Of a stretch of DNA of 64,000 bases, positions 19,901-26,631 are shown in pieces. Each line of letters starts with the position of its first letter. Within the stretch, counting starts at the first letter, position 1. The translations under genes and the position numbers were made by a program. This DNA is from JBDWFY01 sp965275915 (GTDB lineage: Bacteria > Pseudomonadota > Alphaproteobacteria > Rhizobiales > Stappiaceae): contig CBDHYI010000005.1 of the NCBI GenBank assembly GCA_965275915.1, positions 434,001 through 498,000 of the forward strand. The letters run 5' to 3'. The notes below the pieces were generated by a model, which was given only the letters and a program-made list of their open reading frames with translations, had not been told where the DNA came from and did not search any database.

Positions 19901-20153
19901 CTGCGGCAACTTCGGTCGCCTGGAATTCCTGTTCAACGCCGGCCACCGTTTCGGCAAGAGTGACCTGATCGACCTGACCCTCTCACGCGCCGACGAGATG
20001 ATCGAGATTGCAGAAGCGGCCGGCAGCTTCAATTGGTGGCTCGCGGATGACGATTTCAATCCGGGATTCTTTTCCGGGCTCGCGGGTGTCGGTTATACGC
20101 TGCTCCGCCTCGACAAACCTGATCTGTTTCCGTCGGTGCTCCTCTGGGACTGA
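16935..20153 (+). CDS. lanM: Type 2 lanthipeptide synthetase LanM
   Basis: Bifunctional enzyme that dehydrates Ser/Thr of a precursor and then couples the products to Cys as thioether rings. At 1072 residues it is full length. The dehydratase domain (about 180-600) has GYKPKDLHID (291-300), LRSTDFHWENVL (364-375) and PVDLETLL (383-390). The LanC-like cyclase domain (about 710-1070) has GFSHGAAGIAYAL (878-890), Cys944 in WCYGATGIG, and Cys989-Cys990 in CCGN. The Cys/Cys/Cys arrangement is that of the ProcM-like group rather than the usual Cys/Cys/His. The gene is convergent with the NHLP-type precursor 120 bp away. Confidence 0.96.
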   Translation: MFSQSELRDLAARASTIDERIAGGYSAAAGADSAGKIARLVKSWCEAIGGDEGLLRQRLDGDGIDLDVIQPLLGDVTRDATAPLPVWAHTLSWAAAAMAAEPESPTPSGFIDPDQPVPFEELFVSVAAAARRRCQRPDNGLLSQAAEVTLQRVLLHRLSQICAPSLFDGFVLARMFQGPGFGFIDFLEPDAPDKRTRYDGYLESLRAGELKELFLDRPVLARLIGTVVGLWIKSTDQFVRRLRTDIDLIGQTFNSGQPVGELVDLKWGLSDAHNGGETVCRLTFECGLTIGYKPKDLHIDFAWKQFIGWLADNGAPDSAIAPLVLTRPGYGWVEWISPSPCPDRETAKRHFRHAGSLLCLFHLLRSTDFHWENVLAVSDMPAPVDLETLLHPRPAQFINCPDRGNARGLAEEQLDASVLSAGYLPHWMKLPGDNVLGIGGLKPDQDERLQVAFQNINTDGMTYKKLRSEPKTDSAGATLNGEPLQAAAYENELVDGFASMYRFLLSRQELFLGPNSPLHSFEGQKIRVVLRPTAVYGGVLQRSLKRECLSDGVSWSLNFDFLSRLSPLEHTDHLLNRVQPSEREALSWADIPFFTTSTDGSHLELNERGRLDACFMHSPIASVRNCVAHMSDASLDRELTFIRLAVQASADKPNRSSGMSWADCTSTPPRQESRIAKVSGIGEILEQQAIRGADGVTWIGISPLAKERVEVSDIGSSLYSGSSGVALFLAALARATGSTSARTLCYDALRPLRDHLASHDSRSRFARISGIGGAAGLGGIVYALTRISAFLDDDDVLTDARRFARLITREAISADQRLDVIDGSAGALLSLLALERLHPDNEIVETAVHCGRHLLERQTACSPTGKAWITLDKRPLTGFSHGAAGIAYALLRLSEVDRSAPWREAAMSAIGYESAVYTADKQNWPDLRTLNGHEPEADDTCQWCYGATGIGMARLGGLNTLDTAGVRKDIKAAINRTRSMQRAPIDHLCCGNFGRLEFLFNAGHRFGKSDLIDLTLSRADEMIEIAEAAGSFNWWLADDDFNPGFFSGLAGVGYTLLRLDKPDLFPSVLLWD

Positions 20154-20274
20154 ACAGCCGGACGTTCATGGTCAGAGCAAGTCACGGCTCCGCATGTCTG
20201 AGATCAGCCGCAAGCGATTATGACCGCCATCGCTCACGGCGGGGCTGCTCCGGCCAACACTCGCCTTCCTGTCA

Positions 20275-20541
20275 TTAACAACCTACCCAGCTTAGTGCCG
20301 TATACGCCTCCGTAGCCCCGGCGATTTTCTCCAGATCGTCCAGAACAACCTCACCCTTCTCGTCCGGCGACGCGGGCAACACCAAATGGAAGGTTTCGTC
20401 CGTATTCTCAAAGACTTTTATGGTCTTTCCCGTCGGAATCTCCACACCGCAATCTGCCAGTGCCGCATGAGGGTCGCCGACCAGCTTTTTCTTGAAATCG
20501 GGATCGTTCCAGGCACGGGCAACAGCTTTGGCTAACGTCAT
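20275..20541 (-). CDS. NHLP-type lanthipeptide precursor peptide
   Basis: An 88-residue precursor of the nitrile-hydratase-like leader peptide family: the N-terminal ~60 residues resemble the nitrile hydratase alpha subunit (ARAWNDPDFKKKLVGDP, then VFENTDETFHLVLP). The leader ends DDLEKIAGA (68-76), a Gly-Ala site suited to C39-peptidase cleavage. The predicted core is TEAYTALSWVGC (77-88), with Thr77, Thr81 and Ser84 for dehydration and one cysteine, Cys88, as the last residue, so at most one thioether ring can form from core residues. A strong ribosome-binding site (AAGGAG, 8 nt before ATG) is present. LanM and matching exporters flank it. Confidence 0.92.
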   Translation of the reverse strand: MTLAKAVARAWNDPDFKKKLVGDPHAALADCGVEIPTGKTIKVFENTDETFHLVLPASPDEKGEVVLDDLEKIAGATEAYTALSWVGC

Positions 20542-20669
20542 TCGGTCTTCTCCTTGTCAGGGACAACAGGTCCGATACTGCTGGATCAGTCTTCGAACCG
20601 ATCAGTCAATCACGACGCAATTCCGGAGATCAAAAACGTTGTTCCGGAGACATGAATATACAACCAGCG

Positions 20670-20697
20670 GTTATCATCCGGGCAGGTCGGCAGTCAA
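20670..20697 (-). promoter_or_regulatory. Candidate sigma-70 promoter of the precursor gene
   Basis: On the reverse strand TTGACT (20692-20697) is separated by 16 nt from GATAAC (20670-20675). Initiation would be near 20662, leaving a ~120-nt leader before the precursor ATG. Confidence 0.4.
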
Positions 20698-20869
20698 GCC
20701 CACCGGCATCGTTAACAACCGGAAATGCTTTGATCACGGCCAACACGCCGCTTCACACATGGCTACCCTGTATCCGACCCCGATTTCTATGATCCTCAGC
20801 GGCCAGTCCCGGCCGACCCACGCGTCGGCAGAGGATCGTCGTCGTAAGTGGCACATAGCCCCGACTGCA

Positions 20870-20899
20870 TTGACAGCACAGCTTTAGGTTGCCTAAAAT
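20870..20899 (+). promoter_or_regulatory. Near-consensus promoter of the lanthipeptide export operon
   Basis: TTGACA (20870-20875, identical to the -35 consensus) and TAAAAT (20894-20899, five of six with TATAAT) are 18 nt apart. Initiation near 20906 would give a ~63-nt leader to the HlyD-type gene. Confidence 0.55.
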
Positions 20900-20968
20900 C
20901 CGGTTTATCAATGATGAGGTTGACCTCGACATCGCTCGAAACCACGCCGCCTCCTGTCGGAAATCCAC

Positions 20969-22225
20969 ATGAAAAAAGAAGATGCCAAAACGATCGCCGG
21001 GAAACGAAACCGGCGCGCGCAGGATCATCTAGATACGCGAATAGTCCTGATTCCGCGCGCCTATGGTTTTGTGGCGGCTTGCCTGCTTTTTTGCCTGGCG
21101 GTGACCGGCTACTGGGCGTTGTTCGGTTCGGTCCCGATAAAAACCAGCGGCAGCGGCATGATCGTTGAAAAAGGTCGGCAACTCCTGGCGGTCCAAAGCG
21201 AAAGCGAGGGCCGCGTCCGGAGTATTGTCGCCACCGAAGGTGATACCGTTGGTGCCAACGATATCCTCGTGCATCTCAGTCAGGACGACCTGGAGATCGA
21301 AGTCTCGGAGGCGCGCAACGCGGTGCAGGACCTCAGCAGCAACGCCAAGGCCGTGAAGCAACGCCTCGCCAGGGAGATTCAGGCACGGGAAAAAACGTTT
21401 GCGGCCTTGCAGGCAACCTATAGCAGGTCAATTACGGAACTTGAACAGAACCGCGATGCACTGATCGGGTTGCTTTCGGACGATGCGGGTACCGACGCAA
21501 GCAGCCCTTCCCTTCACAGCGAATCGATGAGCTATCGCCAGTTCTACCAAAGCACGCTGATCCAACTGACAGCTTTGAAAACACAACTGGCAGACGCGCG
21601 TCAAAGACTTGCCGACCTCAGGGTCAATGCCGCAACTGAGACCGAGAAGGCCGAGGAAGCTCTCAATGCGCGCCGCAGAACTCTGGAAAGGCTCACGGCA
21701 ATCCACAAAGTCCGCAGCGTGATTCGGGCACCGGAAGCCGGCCGCATTGATGAAATCAGGATTGTCAGAGGACAGACGATAAGCCCGGAAAAGGTTGCAA
21801 TGACCATGTCACACGGGGGCGCGGGATTCGAGGTACTTGCGTTCCTGCAACTGGAAGACGCCAAGCGCGTCGCAGTCGGCATGCCTGCGCATGTGCTGCC
21901 GGCGACAGTCAGCAAGGCGCAGTTCGGAACCATGCGGGGAAAGGTCACCTCGATATCGCCCGGTCCCATATCGACAGAAGCTGCCAATACGTTGCTTCAG
22001 GATCGGCAGATAGCGAACCGGCTGTCTTTGGACGGTCTGGCTTATCTCGCCCGTATAGCCCTCGATGTGGATCCCCATGTTCCCAGTGGTTTCAGATGGT
22101 GGACAGGCAAGGGACCTCCATATCCTGTCGGTGCAGACACCCTCGCCAGCGTTGAAATCGTCCTGCAAGACGTTCCTCCGGTGACGCTTGTCGTTCCTGC
22201 CGCAAAAGAGTTGTTTGGACCTTGA
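20969..22225 (+). CDS. HlyD-family membrane fusion protein of NHLP peptide export
   Basis: Periplasmic adaptor, 418 residues. A short cytoplasmic N-terminus is followed by one transmembrane helix (about residues 30-52), a biotinyl-lipoyl-like half motif, a long coiled-coil hairpin (about 110-255) and the second half plus beta-barrel. This is the standard layout of the adaptors that accompany NHLP-type bacteriocin ABC transporters. Its stop overlaps the next gene by 4 nt. It would link the two inner-membrane ABC proteins to an outer-membrane channel; no TolC-like gene is in the window, so that part must be encoded elsewhere. Confidence 0.88.
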   Translation: MKKEDAKTIAGKRNRRAQDHLDTRIVLIPRAYGFVAACLLFCLAVTGYWALFGSVPIKTSGSGMIVEKGRQLLAVQSESEGRVRSIVATEGDTVGANDILVHLSQDDLEIEVSEARNAVQDLSSNAKAVKQRLAREIQAREKTFAALQATYSRSITELEQNRDALIGLLSDDAGTDASSPSLHSESMSYRQFYQSTLIQLTALKTQLADARQRLADLRVNAATETEKAEEALNARRRTLERLTAIHKVRSVIRAPEAGRIDEIRIVRGQTISPEKVAMTMSHGGAGFEVLAFLQLEDAKRVAVGMPAHVLPATVSKAQFGTMRGKVTSISPGPISTEAANTLLQDRQIANRLSLDGLAYLARIALDVDPHVPSGFRWWTGKGPPYPVGADTLASVEIVLQDVPPVTLVVPAAKELFGP

Positions 22226-24387
22226 GCTCTCCGGCTTCCAGGCGACGTATCCATACGCCGACGGTTCTGCAAATGGAGGCGGTAGAGTGCGGGGCGGCGT
22301 GCCTTGCCATGGTACTGGGTCATTTCGGCCGGTTTGTCAGCCTCGACACGCTTCGCGTCGAATGCGGGGTGTCACGGGACGGCAGCACTGCCGGAAACAT
22401 CGTACGGGTCGCGGAACAGTATGGCTGCCGGGCCACCGGATATCGCAAATCCCCGGATGACGTGCTGAAGGGGCCCGTACCTGCTATTTTATTCTGGAAT
22501 TTCAACCACTTTGTCGTGCTCGAGGGAGCGTCAAGTTCTCATGTTTTTGTAAATGATCCGGCGATCGGCCATCGATCTGTGCCGTTGTCGGAGTTCAGAG
22601 ACAGTTTCTCGGGGATCGTCATCACGATAGAACCCGGCGAAGATTTCAAACCCGGCGGCAGACCCGACAGACCTGTCGTTCAGTTGCTCCGTCAGGCAGG
22701 GGAATACCGGCTGCAGTTGGCCTTCGTCCTGGTGCTTGGCAGTCTTGTCGCCATTCCGGGATTCGTGATTCCCAATTTCGCCGGCGTGTTTGTTGACAAC
22801 GTATTACTCGGACACCAGCGAGAGTGGCTGGCGCCGCTCGTTATCGCCCTGCTGCTGGCGGTGCTCGCACAGACAGCCCTCTCGTGGCTGAAGGAGTCCG
22901 TCCTTTTGCGCATTGAAACGCACATGGCGGCCAGCAGATCGGCTGCTTTTCTCTGGCATGTGCTTCGACTTCCCTCGCGCTTCTTCGGGCTGCGCTATCT
23001 GGGTGACATCACAAGCCGGGTCGTCAACGTTCAGACCGTCGCGCAGACTGTCTCAAGCGATCTTGGAACGGCCGCCATAAATCTGTTCACCGCGTCGGTC
23101 CTGTTTGTTCTGATGATGTTTCTGGATCATGTGCTTGCGCTCATCGCGGCCGGAGGCGCGATCATCAATGTCATCGTCTTGCGGCTGCTTCACCGGACCC
23201 GGCTGGAGACGTCGGCCCGCTTGAATGTCGAAGAAGGCAAGCTGTTTGGAACCGCGGTCATCGGACTCAGAACCATCGAATCACTGAAGGCCGGCGGCCG
23301 CGAGGATGACTTTTTCGCCAAGTGGTCGGGATACCACGCCAGGGCCGTCACCACGGAACAGCTGCTGTCGCGGCTGGATCAGCTGACGGCTTTGGTGCCC
23401 GCACTGATCGCCACCGGCACCATGGCGGTCGCCCTGTGGATCGGTGGTTCCAGGGTTATGGACGCAACCCTGACGCTGGGTGGCTTCATCGCCTTTCAGG
23501 CGCTTTTTTCAGCTCTTCTCGCTCCTGTTCAGCAGATGGTGAATTCAGCAGGGCAAATTCAGCGTGTCGCCGCCGATCTGACGAGGCTGAACGACGTCCT
23601 CGAGCATCCGTTGGACTGGCGCCATGGGACGACGGAGAGAGAGGCTCCCGCCTCTGACCAGACGGCAGTCAGCCTGAAGCTTCAGAACATCACGTTCGGC
23701 TACAGCCCCCTGGCTCCGCCACTGATCGAAGGTCTCGACCTGGAAATCAGGTGCGGTGGTTGGGTCGCTCTGGTAGGCAAATCGGGAAGCGGAAAATCGA
23801 CGATCGGAAAACTCGCATCCGGCTTGTACACGCCGTGGTCAGGAAGTGTCCTCATCGAAGGTCGTGACATCCGATCGATGGGGCGCAGGCAACTGGCCAA
23901 CCTGCTTGGCTTCGTGGATCAGGAGATCGTACTTTACGCGGGCAGCTTGAGGGACAACCTCACCCTTTGGGACAGCAGCGTCCCTCAGCAGGAATTGGTG
24001 AAAGCAGCGCGTGATGCGCAGATTTTTGATCTGATCGCATCGAAAGCCAAGAGTTTTGACGCCATTGTTGAAGACAATGGCAGAAACTTCAGTGGCGGCG
24101 AGAGGCAGCGTATCGAGATCGCCAGAGCGCTGGTCCGAGACCCGGGTCTGTTGGTTCTCGATGAGGCGACATCCGCCCTGGATCCCGAGACAGAATTCAA
24201 AATAGTGACCGCTCTGAGGGCACGCCGGATGTCCTGCCTGGTGGTTGCACACCGGCTGAGCACCGTTCGCGATTGCGACGAGATCATCGTCCTGGAAGAC
24301 GGCCGTGTTGTTGAACGCGGGACGCACGAAGACCTGTTGGCCGATCGTGGTGCCTACTACCGCCTGATTGAAGAGGGCCAGGGCTGA
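22222..24387 (+). CDS. C39 peptidase-containing ABC transporter (NHLP family)
   Basis: Peptidase-permease-ATPase, 721 residues, starting at a TTG overlapping the previous stop by 4 nt. The N-terminal C39 domain is intact: Cys23 in the MEAVECGAACL motif, His96 in FNHFVVLEG and Asp112 in VNDPAIGHR, so it should remove the leader after IAGA of the precursor. A six-helix membrane domain follows (about 160-460), then the ATPase with VGKSGSGKST (~517-526), FSGGERQRIEIARAL and LLVLDEATSALD. A 1-nt stop/start overlap joins it to the second ABC gene. Expected to process and export the modified peptide. Confidence 0.94.
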   Translation: MSSPASRRRIHTPTVLQMEAVECGAACLAMVLGHFGRFVSLDTLRVECGVSRDGSTAGNIVRVAEQYGCRATGYRKSPDDVLKGPVPAILFWNFNHFVVLEGASSSHVFVNDPAIGHRSVPLSEFRDSFSGIVITIEPGEDFKPGGRPDRPVVQLLRQAGEYRLQLAFVLVLGSLVAIPGFVIPNFAGVFVDNVLLGHQREWLAPLVIALLLAVLAQTALSWLKESVLLRIETHMAASRSAAFLWHVLRLPSRFFGLRYLGDITSRVVNVQTVAQTVSSDLGTAAINLFTASVLFVLMMFLDHVLALIAAGGAIINVIVLRLLHRTRLETSARLNVEEGKLFGTAVIGLRTIESLKAGGREDDFFAKWSGYHARAVTTEQLLSRLDQLTALVPALIATGTMAVALWIGGSRVMDATLTLGGFIAFQALFSALLAPVQQMVNSAGQIQRVAADLTRLNDVLEHPLDWRHGTTEREAPASDQTAVSLKLQNITFGYSPLAPPLIEGLDLEIRCGGWVALVGKSGSGKSTIGKLASGLYTPWSGSVLIEGRDIRSMGRRQLANLLGFVDQEIVLYAGSLRDNLTLWDSSVPQQELVKAARDAQIFDLIASKAKSFDAIVEDNGRNFSGGERQRIEIARALVRDPGLLVLDEATSALDPETEFKIVTALRARRMSCLVVAHRLSTVRDCDEIIVLEDGRVVERGTHEDLLADRGAYYRLIEEGQG

Positions 24388-26522
24388 TGTCCGCCGATTT
24401 GGAGTTCGCTTACCAGCAGCTTTCGGCCATCACCAGCGATGTGCCACTGGTTCGCGTGACCGCGAGCCACCATGAAGCCCTGGTCGACGCCGTCACCGCG
24501 ATCGGCCACCATGACGGGTTTGAAGTCGCCGAGAACTTCCCGATACCACAATCGGAACGCCTTCCGATCGTGTTGCAACAGTTGGCGATGGCATCCGGCT
24601 TCCGCGTTCGTGAAGTCTCTCTTGAGGGCGACTGGTGGCGCCAGGAGGGGCCCTCGCTGCTTGTATGGGATGCCACAGCCGACGCTCCGATGGCGGCGAT
24701 ATGGAACAAGGGACGGTATCGGCTGAACGACGCGAGGTCGGGAAACTTCAGCCCGGTGGACAGGACGGTAGCCGCGAATATCGGCGCCTCCGGATTCCAG
24801 CTCTATCCGGGAATGCCGAGGGATTCGTCCCTCAAGTCACTGGCGAAATTCAGCCTGGGCAAATCACATGGAGCTCTCCGCGCAATCGTCATTGCATCGA
24901 TCCTGACAATGCTTGTCGGCTTGATCGTTCCGATAGCCACGGCCGCTGTCGTCTCAACCGCAATACCCGACGGCAGGCTGCCCCTGCTTCACGAGATGGC
25001 CCTTCTGGTCGGCGCCGGAGCACTGGGCATTTTCGCGTTTGGCGCGACGCGGGCGCTTCTGACCATCCGCCTGGAAACGATGATCAACATGCGGCTGCAG
25101 GGAGCGGTCTGGGACCGCGTGCTGCGGCTTCCGTCCTTATTTTTCCGCCAGTATCCGACCGGTGATCTTGTACGTCGGGTGCTGGCCGTCGATGAGGTCC
25201 GCCGTCTGCTGACCGGACCGGCGCTCGGTGCGATGCTGACCGGACCGTTATCTATCGTCAGTTTCCTCATCATGCTGCTTTACGATGCGCGCCTGGCGCT
25301 CTTTGGGATTATCTTTGCCGCAGCGGCTATCGGCTGTCTGGTTTTTCTCGCCTGGCGTCAATACCGATACCAATCGGCCTATCGGACCATCCAGGGCGAG
25401 GTGACGACCCGCATCCTCGGCCTGCTCACCGGCATCGACAAGCTGAGGCTCGCCGCCGCCGAGGAACGCGGGTTCGCGCAATGGTCTGTTCCGTTTTCTC
25501 AGCAGCAGCGCACGCTTTGGCGGATTGGACGGATCCGCGTGCTGCAGCTGTCGTGCCTTTCGGCCATCGGCTCGATGGGCATCCTCGGCGCTATCCTGGT
25601 CGCCGGCCTGCGCAGCGAACCGATCAGCCTCGCCGCCTTCGCCGCGTTCAACGCGGCATTCGGTCAGTTTGTCGCGTCAGTCAGTTCCTTCGGACTGGCC
25701 CTCGGGACGATCGCCATAGTGATCCCGCTCTTCAACCGAGCCATGCCGGTGCTCAGCGCCGAACCCGAGGTCACCGAGGTCGCCTCCGATCCGGGTCGCC
25801 TGACGGGCCGGATTTCGCTCAGCAATGTCTCTTTCCGGTTCACGCAAGACGGGCCGCTGGTTCTTGACGATATAAGTCTCACCATTGAACCGGGAGAATT
25901 CGTCGCCCTGGTCGGGCCTTCCGGCGCCGGCAAATCGACGATTCTCCGGTTGCTCCTGGGGCTCGAGCGTCCGATTGCCGGTACCGTGTTTTACGACGAG
26001 CATGACCTGTCCGATCTTGACCTCCGACTGGTTCGTCAGCAGATCGGAACGGTCATGCAGTCGGTGGGCGTGCTGCCCGGATCAATCTACGAAAATATTG
26101 CCGGCGCCCGGATGCTGAGCGATGAAGAGGTTATGGAAGCCGCCCGCAAGGCGTCATTCGCTGACGACATCAGCAGTTTTCCAATGGGGCTCGATACGTT
26201 CGTTGCAGAGGGTGGCAGCACCCTGTCGGGAGGTCAATGTCAAAGGCTGATGATCGCGCGCGCATTTGTCGGAAACCCGTCGATTATTCTTCTTGACGAG
26301 GCCACGAGCGCTCTCGACAACCGCGTGCAGGCCGCCATTCAGGAGAGCATCGAAAACATGAATGCCACCAGACTGGTGATCGCTCACAGACTAAGCACCA
26401 TTAAGGACGCCGATAAAATCCTGGTGCTTGAGCGTGGCCGGATCGCTGAAATCGGGACCTACGACGAACTCATTAGCGCCAAGGCAGCGTTTTATCATTT
26501 GGCCAGGCGGCAAATGATCTGA
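24387..26522 (+). CDS. Second ABC transporter permease/ATPase of NHLP system
   Basis: A 711-residue ABC protein of the NHLP bacteriocin-export type. The first ~150 residues are a domain without C39 catalytic residues. The membrane domain spans about 165-470, and the ATPase has VGPSGAGKST (~509-518), LSGGQCQRLMIARAF and IILLDEATSALD, so it should hydrolyse ATP. Its start overlaps the stop of the peptidase-ABC gene (TGATG). In such loci the two ABC proteins probably form a heterodimer; this pairing is inferred from synteny. It is the last gene of the export operon; the next gene is on the other strand. Confidence 0.92.
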   Translation: MSADLEFAYQQLSAITSDVPLVRVTASHHEALVDAVTAIGHHDGFEVAENFPIPQSERLPIVLQQLAMASGFRVREVSLEGDWWRQEGPSLLVWDATADAPMAAIWNKGRYRLNDARSGNFSPVDRTVAANIGASGFQLYPGMPRDSSLKSLAKFSLGKSHGALRAIVIASILTMLVGLIVPIATAAVVSTAIPDGRLPLLHEMALLVGAGALGIFAFGATRALLTIRLETMINMRLQGAVWDRVLRLPSLFFRQYPTGDLVRRVLAVDEVRRLLTGPALGAMLTGPLSIVSFLIMLLYDARLALFGIIFAAAAIGCLVFLAWRQYRYQSAYRTIQGEVTTRILGLLTGIDKLRLAAAEERGFAQWSVPFSQQQRTLWRIGRIRVLQLSCLSAIGSMGILGAILVAGLRSEPISLAAFAAFNAAFGQFVASVSSFGLALGTIAIVIPLFNRAMPVLSAEPEVTEVASDPGRLTGRISLSNVSFRFTQDGPLVLDDISLTIEPGEFVALVGPSGAGKSTILRLLLGLERPIAGTVFYDEHDLSDLDLRLVRQQIGTVMQSVGVLPGSIYENIAGARMLSDEEVMEAARKASFADDISSFPMGLDTFVAEGGSTLSGGQCQRLMIARAFVGNPSIILLDEATSALDNRVQAAIQESIENMNATRLVIAHRLSTIKDADKILVLERGRIAEIGTYDELISAKAAFYHLARRQMI

Positions 26523-26631
26523 TGCGCACGTCCTCACGGTGAGGCTGAGGTCTGTTCAGAACGGAGTTCGATAAAGCACAGCCGACATGCTATCTCAGCA
26601 ACACAGAACCGAAACCTCGTCACTGCCTTAC

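Larger units (their letters stand above)
20542..20968. other. Promoter region between precursor and export operon
   Basis: A 427-bp gap between divergent genes that holds the two promoter candidates listed separately. Small open frames exist here on the forward strand, but none has a good ribosome-binding site or a leader like that of the precursor, so I see no second precursor. Confidence 0.55.

Noticed and set aside
20651..20788. Short forward frame (45 codons) as a possible second lanthipeptide precursor
   Set aside because: No ribosome-binding site, no NHLP-like leader and only one cysteine in an unsuitable context.
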